Shown here: piece by piece, positions 1 through 6,197 of the stretch
Layout: each line of letters opens with the position of its first letter
How positions within the stretch are numbered: position 1 is the stretch's first letter
From: an uncultured bacterium
Lineage (GTDB): Bacteria; Patescibacteriota; Saccharimonadia; Saccharimonadales; Saccharimonadaceae
Assembly (NCBI GenBank): GCA_937922985.1
Contig: CALAKV010000055.1
Span: 1-28,547, forward strand
Length of the DNA: 28,547 bases
Direction of reading: 5' to 3'
The notes under the pieces: model-generated
The model's input: only the letters and a program-made list of their open reading frames with translations
The model's database searches: none
What the model was told of the DNA's origin: nothing
Made by a program: the position numbers and the translations under genes

Positions 1-782
1 CTATTTCTATAAATTATTAAAAAATACACTCCAATACATACAATTGTTAACATAGATGAGCCATCTGACAGCACCAGTTTCACAATCTCTTCACTCTGTA
101 ATTTAGAAAAATTCCTAATAATAAAATCTGGAATTTGAAGAAGCGTAAAGAATAAGAGTAGAAAATTTAATATTTTTACACTTTTCGAATAAATAGGATT
201 TTTAGATATTTTTGGAAGAGTAAATAAAAACAACAAGATAAAGAACATTTGAACTGTACTGTAAATAAAATGAATCCAACCAGAAATAGTTAACCCACTG
301 AAGTTATCCATAAAGCCCGTCACTAAATCGCCTGTCCACAGAATAAAGTGCGTATAAAAATTGATGTATCCCGACACTATTGAAGCTATCATAATTGAAA
401 TAATATTATTTTTTATATAATCAGAGATCTTATATTCTAGGCTAAAAAATACAAGATTAAAAGTTGTTAAAATAAAGACATCGCCAAACCATATGCTTGT
501 GTACTTAATTAAGGGCAAATCATATTTACTTCCTATTAATGCATTATCAATTCCAGCAAAAATAATCATAGGTAAAACCATTGAAATAAAAATTACCAGT
601 GATATATATATAGGCCAACACCGTTTACTAATTTGTTGTTTTTCGTAATCTTCTCCTTGTTTTTCATTATATCATAGAAAAACTCTTGTAGCCAATTCAA
701 ATAAAAGAACCACTATGCAAACATAAATATTAAGTTCATAATATACCCTATCTAGTTCTTCGGTTTTTATCAGACTAGTCAT
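1..782 (-). pseudogene. multi-pass membrane protein gene, in-frame UGA, runs off left edge
   Basis: An open frame on the minus strand starts at an ATG at 782-780 (MTSLIKTEELDRVYYELN...). It meets TGA at codon 37 (674-672) and then continues open in the same frame to the window edge, about 223 further codons. The first part holds one hydrophobic segment. The part after the UGA holds about six more, with short charged linkers and a hydrophilic start (YNEKQGEDYEKQQ). The next in-frame ATG is at 581-579, inside the first hydrophobic segment after the UGA, so a downstream restart would cut that helix. I do not recognise the family. Both sides read as one membrane protein, so the simplest view is a recent nonsense mutation. 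Alternatives are a sequencing error, two separate proteins, or recoding. Recoding of UGA as glycine is unlikely because the other genes are intact under the standard code. Upstream is a TATAAT at 791-796 (minus) and no Shine-Dalgarno. Confidence 0.6.
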
Positions 783-790
783 ATTTTTCT

Positions 791-796
791 ATTATA
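791..796 (-). promoter_or_regulatory. -10 box close to the start codon of the left-edge membrane gene
   Basis: The minus strand reads TATAAT here, with 8 nt between it and the ATG at 782. No convincing -35 lies at 16-18 nt; a TTGCAA is 20 nt upstream. No Shine-Dalgarno is present, so a transcript starting here would be almost leaderless. Confidence 0.4.
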
Positions 797-835
797 ATAT
801 ATCAATTGGAAATTTTTTGCAATATAGAATTAAAT

Positions 836-876
836 AAAAAGAAAAAAGGCTCTATTTTAATCTGTTAGAACCTTTT
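836..876 (-). terminator. intrinsic terminator after tRNA-Asn
   Basis: On the minus strand, AAAAGGTTCTA pairs with TAGAGCCTTTT (one T-G wobble) around an 11-nt loop and is followed by a T-rich run. It lies 34 nt downstream of the tRNA 3' end. Confidence 0.7.
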
Positions 877-909
877 CTCACATTATCAAATTGTCGTAAA
901 ACTCAAATT

Positions 910-984
910 TGGCTCCGGCAGCTGGGCTCGAACCAGCGACCTATTGGTTAACAGCCAACCGCTCTACCACTGAGCTATGCCGGA
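910..984 (-). tRNA. tRNA-Asn (GUU)
   Basis: The minus strand folds as a standard cloverleaf. The acceptor arms are TCCGGCA and TGCCGGA, the D arm is GCTC...GAGC, the anticodon stem is GGTTGG/CCAAT with loop CTGTTAA (anticodon GTT, Asn), and the T arm is GCTGG-TTCGAGC-CCAGC. A discriminator G and an encoded CCA (912-910) follow. It has its own promoter (996-1024) and terminator (836-876), so it is a single-gene transcription unit. Confidence 0.95.
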
Positions 985-995
985 ATAATAATCTT

Positions 996-1024
996 ATTAT
1001 ACACGAGTTTTTTAATAATTTCAA
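996..1024 (-). promoter_or_regulatory. sigma70-type promoter of tRNA-Asn
   Basis: On the minus strand TTGAAA (1024-1019) is followed after exactly 17 nt by TATAAT (1001-996). The tRNA begins about 12 nt further on. Confidence 0.75.
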
Positions 1025-1043
1025 GACTTTTTTCTATTTTTTC

Positions 1044-1078
1044 AAAAAAATCGGCCCACTTTTTTAATGAGCCGATTT
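1044..1078 (-). terminator. intrinsic terminator of the PadR/PspC/ABC operon
   Basis: On the minus strand AAATCGGC pairs with GCCGATTT, and the stem is followed by a run of seven T. It sits 9 nt after the stop codon of the ABC permease. Confidence 0.8.
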
Positions 1079-1086
1079 CATTATCT

Positions 1087-2391
1087 TTATTCAGTTCGAA
1101 GAGCCTCAATTGGATTCATCTTTGCTGCTTTTCGCGCTGGTAAAAATCCAGAAATCACCGAAAGTAACATCAAACCAACTACCAATAAAATCCAAGCAAA
1201 TAAATCTGGTTGAAGTAAATTCGTATCCACGCCAGAAGTTTTTTGCAGTTTTAAGACACTACTGATTACAGGGTTTAAGAAAGTAATTCCATACGCTACA
1301 ACAATTCCAATTATTCCGCCAAATAAACCAATCAGCGCTGCTTCGTATCTAAAAAGTTTCGAAACATCACTCTTTCGCATTCCGAGCGATTTCATCAAAC
1401 CAATTTGTGAAGTTCGCTCTAAAACTGAAATATATTGCGTGTTAATAATTCCAAAAGCTGAAGCAAGAAGCGTCAAAAATCCAAATCCAGCAAGACCTGC
1501 TGCCATAACATTAATTGCTGTCTGAACCGTTGCTTTATCGTCTGCAAAAGTGGAAACTTGGTAAAATTCACCGCCGTTTAATGCTGTAATTTCCTTTTTA
1601 ATTTCATCAACTTTTCGTGTGCCGTCGGTTGTTACGCTCGCACTATAAAACCGCATTTCACCAGAATTTTGCTTTTTCGCAATTTCCAAACCATCACTAT
1701 TATTCATCCAGAAATTTCCGTGATAGTTAAAGTTAGTATCCGTTTTTCCAGCATCAACTGCTTGAATCTCAAAAGTCTTTTCGAAAGTTTTACCTTCCGC
1801 GTCTTTCATTTCGAAAACTACTTTTTTGCCCACAATATCAGCAGGATTCTTACCTCCAAAAGGTTCAACATAAGCTTTTGGTGCGATAACTTTTCCATTA
1901 TCAATTTGATTATTTTTGCTTAGTTTTCCAGCTGAAAGACCCATCTCTTGTTCGTCATTTTTTGTCGCAACGCTTCCATCATATTTTATTCCATTTTCAA
2001 CACGAATAGTATCAATATTTATAGGAACTTTTGGCGAAACGTTTCGAACGCCTTTAATTTTTGTGATTTTTTGTAAATCTTCATTTTTTATTGAATGCTT
2101 TTCCATATCAGCTTCAGCCAAATTTTTTCGTGAATCTTCAAGTGTAGTTTCAACCTTATTTGGCGCATAAGGGTCTTTTTTATTCTTAATTAATCGCGAG
2201 ATAGTTAAAGCATTTTGATCACCTAATTTATTAGCTAAACTTTCAACATAAGCATTACCACCTTTTCCGGCTGCAATTGCGAGTGCAACTGTCGTCGCAC
2301 CAACCGCAATTGCCAAACTTGTCAAAATTGTTCGTCCTTTCGCTAAACGAATGTTTTTTCCAGCTCGCTTAATAATATCAACTCTACGCAT
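1087..2391 (-). CDS. ABC transporter permease, MacB/FtsX type
   Basis: This is the membrane subunit of a MacB-like ABC system; family members act by mechanotransmission or export across the cytoplasmic membrane. It has 434 residues. One N-terminal transmembrane helix (about 18-38) is followed by a roughly 250-residue extracytoplasmic domain of MacB_PCD type. Three C-terminal helices then form the FtsX-like core (GLAGFGFLTLLASAFGIINT, the segment after SLGMRKSDVSKLFRYEA, and the segment before GFLPARKAAKMNPIEALR). The ending ARKAAKMNPIEALR is typical of the family. I start at ATG 2391, which has AAGGAG 7 nt upstream, and not at the TTG 15 nt earlier. The start overlaps the stop of the ATPase gene by 8 nt, indicating translational coupling. 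The substrate cannot be told. Its neighbours suggest an envelope-related or efflux role. Confidence 0.9.
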   Translation of the reverse strand: MRRVDIIKRAGKNIRLAKGRTILTSLAIAVGATTVALAIAAGKGGNAYVESLANKLGDQNALTISRLIKNKKDPYAPNKVETTLEDSRKNLAEADMEKHSIKNEDLQKITKIKGVRNVSPKVPINIDTIRVENGIKYDGSVATKNDEQEMGLSAGKLSKNNQIDNGKVIAPKAYVEPFGGKNPADIVGKKVVFEMKDAEGKTFEKTFEIQAVDAGKTDTNFNYHGNFWMNNSDGLEIAKKQNSGEMRFYSASVTTDGTRKVDEIKKEITALNGGEFYQVSTFADDKATVQTAINVMAAGLAGFGFLTLLASAFGIINTQYISVLERTSQIGLMKSLGMRKSDVSKLFRYEAALIGLFGGIIGIVVAYGITFLNPVISSVLKLQKTSGVDTNLLQPDLFAWILLVVGLMLLSVISGFLPARKAAKMNPIEALRTE

Positions 2392-3070
2392 TTTTAACTC
2401 CTTCAATATGCTCTATTTCGCCATCTTTTATTCGAATCCGAATATCACACTTTTCTGCCAATTCTTCATCATGAGTAATAATAAATAGCGTTGCACCAGA
2501 CTTTTTATTATATTCAAAAAGTAATTTTTCAATTTTTTCACTAGTTGCGGAGTCCAAATTTCCCGTTGGTTCATCCGCAAAAATTATTTCTGGCGAGTTT
2601 ACAATTGCTCGTGCAATCGCAAGACGCTGTTTTTGCCCTCCTGAAAGGTCACGGGCTGGTGTTTTGATTTTATCTTTCAAACCAACCGCTTTTAGGGCGT
2701 CTTCTACAATTTCTTTCCTTCGAAAAATTGGCTCTTCAGCAATTTCAAGTGGTAAACTCACATTTTCGAAACAAGTTTCATTTCCCTGCACAAAAAAGCT
2801 TTGAAAAATAAATCCCATTTTTTTCGAACGAAATTTATCAATCTTCTTTTGATTCATTGATAAAATATTTACTCCATCCATTAAAACTTCGCCTTTTTCT
2901 GGAGCATCTAGACCACTCATTGCATGAATCAGTGTTGATTTTCCACTTCCCGATTTCCCAATAATCGCCACGCTTGAACCATTTTCAATCTTGAAACTTA
3001 CATCTTTTAATGCCTGAAAACGATTCTTCTTTTTGCCATAAATTTTTGAAATATTTCGAACTTCAATCAT
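2384..3070 (-). CDS. ABC transporter ATP-binding protein, LolD/MacB class
   Basis: This cytoplasmic ATPase of 228 residues powers the permease encoded immediately downstream. Walker A is GKSGSGKS (38-45), the Q-loop is FQS, the signature is LSGGQKQR, Walker B is IIFADEP followed by TGNLDS, and the H-loop is ITHDEE. The D-loop sequence GNLDSAT is characteristic of the LolD/MacB/FtsE group that pairs with FtsX-like permeases. A strong ribosome site (AAAGGAGG) precedes the ATG. The gene lies 13 nt after the PspC-domain gene and overlaps the permease by 8 nt, so all four genes from PadR to permease form one operon. Confidence 0.95.
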   Translation of the reverse strand: MIEVRNISKIYGKKKNRFQALKDVSFKIENGSSVAIIGKSGSGKSTLIHAMSGLDAPEKGEVLMDGVNILSMNQKKIDKFRSKKMGFIFQSFFVQGNETCFENVSLPLEIAEEPIFRRKEIVEDALKAVGLKDKIKTPARDLSGGQKQRLAIARAIVNSPEIIFADEPTGNLDSATSEKIEKLLFEYNKKSGATLFIITHDEELAEKCDIRIRIKDGEIEHIEGVKNA

Positions 3071-3083
3071 ATTCCTCCTTTAA

Positions 3084-4664
3084 TTAAAATTCATCCCTAT
3101 CTAAACTTTCAAGATAAAAACATTGGCCTTTAGTGTTCTCGTTAAAATCATAATCATTCACTTTTACATTTTTTGCACGAGCTTTCAAACGAGTAACTTT
3201 TGGACTATTAAAACTACAATTTTTAGTTTTAACATTTGCATTTTCAACATTATTTAGTTCAACACTTCCACTATTTGAATTTAATGTTAAGTTCAAAACA
3301 TCAATGTGCTTTCCTGAGAATGCGCCATATTCACCTTTCGAAATCTCTAAATTTGTAATTTTAGCTGAATTTTCAAAATGAACCGAGCCGCCATTCATTT
3401 TTACTTTCATATTCTCAGAATCTTTCGCAAAATAATTTACGTTCGAATTTGAAGTTACATCAATTTCATTTAGTTCTGGGCCATAAATATGAATTTCTTC
3501 ATAGCCTAATCCACCAAAATATAGATTTTGCGGAACATTATTTAAACTTAGCTTTAAAGTTTCTCCTTCAAAATCAGCTTTCAAATTATGTTTTCGAAAA
3601 TTCATATGCGTAAATTCAATTTTTTGCTCATCTGAAATATGATAGAAAACAGCAACTGAAGAATCAACTTTTAGTTTTTTAACACTTTTCATTTTTTCAG
3701 AATTAATTTTAATTTGTTCAGAGACTAAACTTTTCGAAACCTTTTCATTAGCCTTATCGCGTAAAATTGTGGTAAAAGAAATCGATCCCAAAATTCCACC
3801 TAAAGCAACTACCACCGAAACAATAATTGCTATAATATCAATTTTCGAAGCTTTCAATTTAAACAGCATTTTTGCAATAAAAGCCGTAAAAATCAAATAA
3901 GAAATTCCCATTATATTTGCTGAAATTACTATACCAGTTGCAGCACTCTTTGCGTTGGCAAAATTAGCCATTTCGCCAATTTGCATTAACGCCCAGTTTC
4001 CAAAAAACATCGCTAGGATTCCACCAAGAAAAGCAAAAACTGTAAAAATTCCAAAAATTATCCCAAAAATTCGAGCAATTTTCATATTTCGAGCTGCATT
4101 TTTTTCGAAATTATATTCTTCGTTAACTTCTCGAATTGCACTTGCTGTAATAACTTCACCGCGAAGTCGCAAAATATCATTAGCATTTTTTGCCGCTGGA
4201 ATGATAAGGATTGATAGAATATAAATTGGAACAATTGCGCCAAAACTTACAAAAAACATAACCGCTAAAGCTAACCTGACCCAAACCGTATCAATTTTTA
4301 AATATTGCGCCAATCCTGCTGCCACACCTGAAATCATTCCGTTTTGTTCATCTCGGAATAGCTTTTTTGAAATTTTTGGAATGCGAATTTCTTCATTTTC
4401 ACCATCAAAATTCAAATCTTGAAACACTTCTGGCGAGCCAATTTGAGCCTCAATTTTTGAAATTTCTTTTTCAGTGATTACTCCGCCTTCTTTTATACCA
4501 AGTTCTGCTAGAATTTCAGTGATTCGAATTTCAACATCTTCGAAAATATCTTCATCGCCAGAGTAGATTTTTAAATCTTTTAGATATTTTTCAAGCCTCT
4601 TTTTGGCATAAATTTCAATTTCGTAAGGAATTTTCGCCAAATGAATTCTTGTAATTTCTTTCAT
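3084..4664 (-). CDS. HAAS/DUF1700-like, PspC and adhesin-like (DUF2807/DUF4097 type) membrane protein
   Basis: This 526-residue protein has three parts. Residues 1 to about 95 are hydrophilic and resemble the HAAS/DUF1700 module often encoded next to PadR regulators (MKEITRIHLAKI..., then EAQIGSPEVF). From about 100 to 160 is a PspC domain (KLFRDEQNGMISGVAAGLAQYL, then a helix ending YILSILIIP). Two to three further membrane helices follow to about residue 305. The C-terminal 200 residues are repetitive beta-strand sequence rich in Asn, Ser and Val (SNSNVNYFAKDSENMKVKMN, NLTLNSNSGSVELNNV), as in DUF2807/DUF4097 adhesin-like beta-helix domains, probably outside the cell. It is co-transcribed behind padR (8-nt gap, AAGGAG site). 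An envelope-stress sensor or scaffold role is inferred from PspC and the neighbours, not shown. Confidence 0.75.
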   Translation of the reverse strand: MKEITRIHLAKIPYEIEIYAKKRLEKYLKDLKIYSGDEDIFEDVEIRITEILAELGIKEGGVITEKEISKIEAQIGSPEVFQDLNFDGENEEIRIPKISKKLFRDEQNGMISGVAAGLAQYLKIDTVWVRLALAVMFFVSFGAIVPIYILSILIIPAAKNANDILRLRGEVITASAIREVNEEYNFEKNAARNMKIARIFGIIFGIFTVFAFLGGILAMFFGNWALMQIGEMANFANAKSAATGIVISANIMGISYLIFTAFIAKMLFKLKASKIDIIAIIVSVVVALGGILGSISFTTILRDKANEKVSKSLVSEQIKINSEKMKSVKKLKVDSSVAVFYHISDEQKIEFTHMNFRKHNLKADFEGETLKLSLNNVPQNLYFGGLGYEEIHIYGPELNEIDVTSNSNVNYFAKDSENMKVKMNGGSVHFENSAKITNLEISKGEYGAFSGKHIDVLNLTLNSNSGSVELNNVENANVKTKNCSFNSPKVTRLKARAKNVKVNDYDFNENTKGQCFYLESLDRDEF

Positions 4665-4672
4665 ATTTCTCC

Positions 4673-5014
4673 TTAAAGTTTGCTGATTGTTTTATTTAAT
4701 TTGCTGATTTCTTCGCTAACCTTTTCACAAACACTAGCGCCAAATTCAGTTATTGAATAATATTTTCTAGGTGGACCTTGCTCACTTTCTTGCCATTCAT
4801 GGCTTAATAATCCATCTTTTTGTAGTCTTGATAGCAACGGATAAATTGTGCCTTCAACCACAACCATTTTAGCTTCACGCAATTCCTTAATGATGTCGCT
4901 GGTGTAAACTGGCTTTTTTGCACAAACCTTTAGCACGCAAAACGCCATAAAACCTTTTCGCATCTGGGTTGAAATTTGTGAAGCATATTTTTCAATACTT
5001 TCTTGTTCTTTCAT
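4673..5014 (-). CDS. PadR-family transcriptional regulator
   Basis: A 113-residue winged-helix repressor. The recognition and wing region GTIYPLLSRLQKDGLL followed by SEQGPPRKYYSIT is the PadR hallmark, and the C-terminal helix (EKVSEEISKLNKTISKL) would dimerise. It is the first gene of the operon with the HAAS/PspC protein and the ABC pair. PadR proteins next to HAAS modules and ABC exporters usually repress their own operon until a ligand or stress relieves them, so autoregulation is likely (inference). No AGGAG-like site precedes the ATG. A -10 box lies 8 nt upstream, implying a nearly leaderless mRNA. Confidence 0.92.
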   Translation of the reverse strand: MKEQESIEKYASQISTQMRKGFMAFCVLKVCAKKPVYTSDIIKELREAKMVVVEGTIYPLLSRLQKDGLLSHEWQESEQGPPRKYYSITEFGASVCEKVSEEISKLNKTISKL

Positions 5015-5022
5015 ACTTCTAT

Positions 5023-5050
5023 GTTATACAAGGTAGCTTAAAAAGTCAAG
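5023..5050 (-). promoter_or_regulatory. promoter of the PadR operon
   Basis: On the minus strand TTGACT (5050-5045) is followed after 16 nt by TATAAC (5028-5023). Only 8 nt separate the -10 box from the padR ATG, so transcription should begin about 2 nt before the start codon. The promoter sits directly after the galE terminator. Confidence 0.65.
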
Positions 5051-5070
5051 TACTTTTTTCAAAAAAAATA

Positions 5071-5100
5071 AAAAAGTTTGCTCGAAGACAAACTTTTTTT
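5071..5100 (-). terminator. intrinsic terminator of galE
   Basis: A perfect 11-bp stem (AAAAAAGTTTG with CAAACTTTTTT) has an 8-nt loop and a following T-rich tract on the minus strand. It begins 7 nt after the galE stop codon. Confidence 0.85.
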
Positions 5101-5107
5101 AAAATTT

Positions 5108-6121
5108 TTATACCAATCCATTCGGATTTTTGCTTTGCCAATTCCACGAATCTCGGCACATTTCCTCGAGTGTTTTTTCAGTTTCCCAGCCAAGTTCCTT
5201 TTCGGCCTTAGCGACATCAGCATAACAAAATGCAATATCACCCGCACGGTGCGAGGTAATTTCGAAAGGAATCTTTTTGCCTGAGGTTTTTTCGAAAGCA
5301 CGAACTAACTCTAAAACGCTCACTCCTGAGCCCGAACCAAGATTATAAATTTTAACGCCACCGTTCTTGCGGTTATTTTCTAATGCTTTCAAATGACCCT
5401 TAGCTAAATCTACAACATGAATATAATCACGCACACCCGTGCCGTCAGGTGTTTCATAATCATCACCAAAAATCGAAAGTTTTTCTCGTTTTCCAATAGC
5501 AACTTGAGAAATATACGGCATCAAATTATTTGGAATTCCTTGCGGATCTTCACCAATTAAACCACTTTCATGTGCACCAATCGGGTTGAAATATCGCAAA
5601 ATCGTAATCGACCAGCGCGCATCAGCCTTCGCTAAATCTTTTAAAATATGCTCAATCACAACTTTAGTGTATCCATAAGGATTCGTTGCTGTTTCGCAAG
5701 GCATTTCTTCTCGATAAGGAACCGGATTTTTATCACCATAAACTGTTGCACTCGAAGAAAAAACAATATTATAAACGTTAAACTCTCGCATAATTTCCAA
5801 AAGAGAAATCGTTCCTTGAATATTATTTTTATAGTATTCAAGTGGTTTTTCAACACTTTCGCCAACTGCTTTTAAGCCTGCAAAATGTATCACTTGCTCA
5901 ATATTATTTTCTTGAAAAATTTTTCGAAGCCCATCTTTATTTAAAATGTCAACTTCATAAAACTTAAAATCCTTACCCGAAATTTCACGAATTCGCTCTA
6001 AAGCTTTAGGTTTCGAATTTAGAAAATTATCAATAATTATAACTTCTTCATTATTTTCAAGAAGTTCAATTGAAGTGTGGGCACCGATAAACCCTGCACC
6101 ACCAGTTACTAAAATTGCCAT
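5108..6121 (-). CDS. galE: UDP-glucose 4-epimerase
   Basis: This enzyme interconverts UDP-glucose and UDP-galactose in the cytoplasm, using bound NAD. At 337 residues it has the normal family length (E. coli GalE is 338). The NAD-binding Rossmann motif is GGAGFIGAH (7-15). SSSATVYGD (122-130) supplies the catalytic serine/threonine, and Tyr149 and Lys153 in YGYTK form the YxxxK pair at the same positions as in E. coli GalE. NPYGYTK, LRYFNPIGAH and DGTGVRDYIHV are all family signatures. The ATG follows AAAGGAAAAA. It is a separate unit with its own promoter and terminator. UDP-galactose could feed the surface polysaccharide genes at 20988-28490 (inference). Confidence 0.95.
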   Translation of the reverse strand: MAILVTGGAGFIGAHTSIELLENNEEVIIIDNFLNSKPKALERIREISGKDFKFYEVDILNKDGLRKIFQENNIEQVIHFAGLKAVGESVEKPLEYYKNNIQGTISLLEIMREFNVYNIVFSSSATVYGDKNPVPYREEMPCETATNPYGYTKVVIEHILKDLAKADARWSITILRYFNPIGAHESGLIGEDPQGIPNNLMPYISQVAIGKREKLSIFGDDYETPDGTGVRDYIHVVDLAKGHLKALENNRKNGGVKIYNLGSGSGVSVLELVRAFEKTSGKKIPFEITSHRAGDIAFCYADVAKAEKELGWETEKTLEEMCRDSWNWQSKNPNGLV

Positions 6122-6151
6122 TTTTTCCTTTCATAATATAAAATTAAGAAC

Positions 6152-6179
6152 TTTATAGCATTATTATACTATTTTTCAA
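6152..6179 (-). promoter_or_regulatory. likely galE promoter
   Basis: In the 76-nt gap between uvrA and galE the minus strand reads TTGAAA (6179-6174), 16 nt, then TATAAA (6157-6152). The leader of about 25 nt carries the ribosome site. Another TATAAT nearby has no matching -35. Confidence 0.5.
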
Positions 6180-6197
6180 AAGACACGGCAATCTATC

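Noticed and set aside
2392..2406. TTG start for the ABC permease 15 nt upstream
   Set aside because: The AAGGAG ribosome site lies inside this stretch and is correctly spaced for the ATG at 2391.
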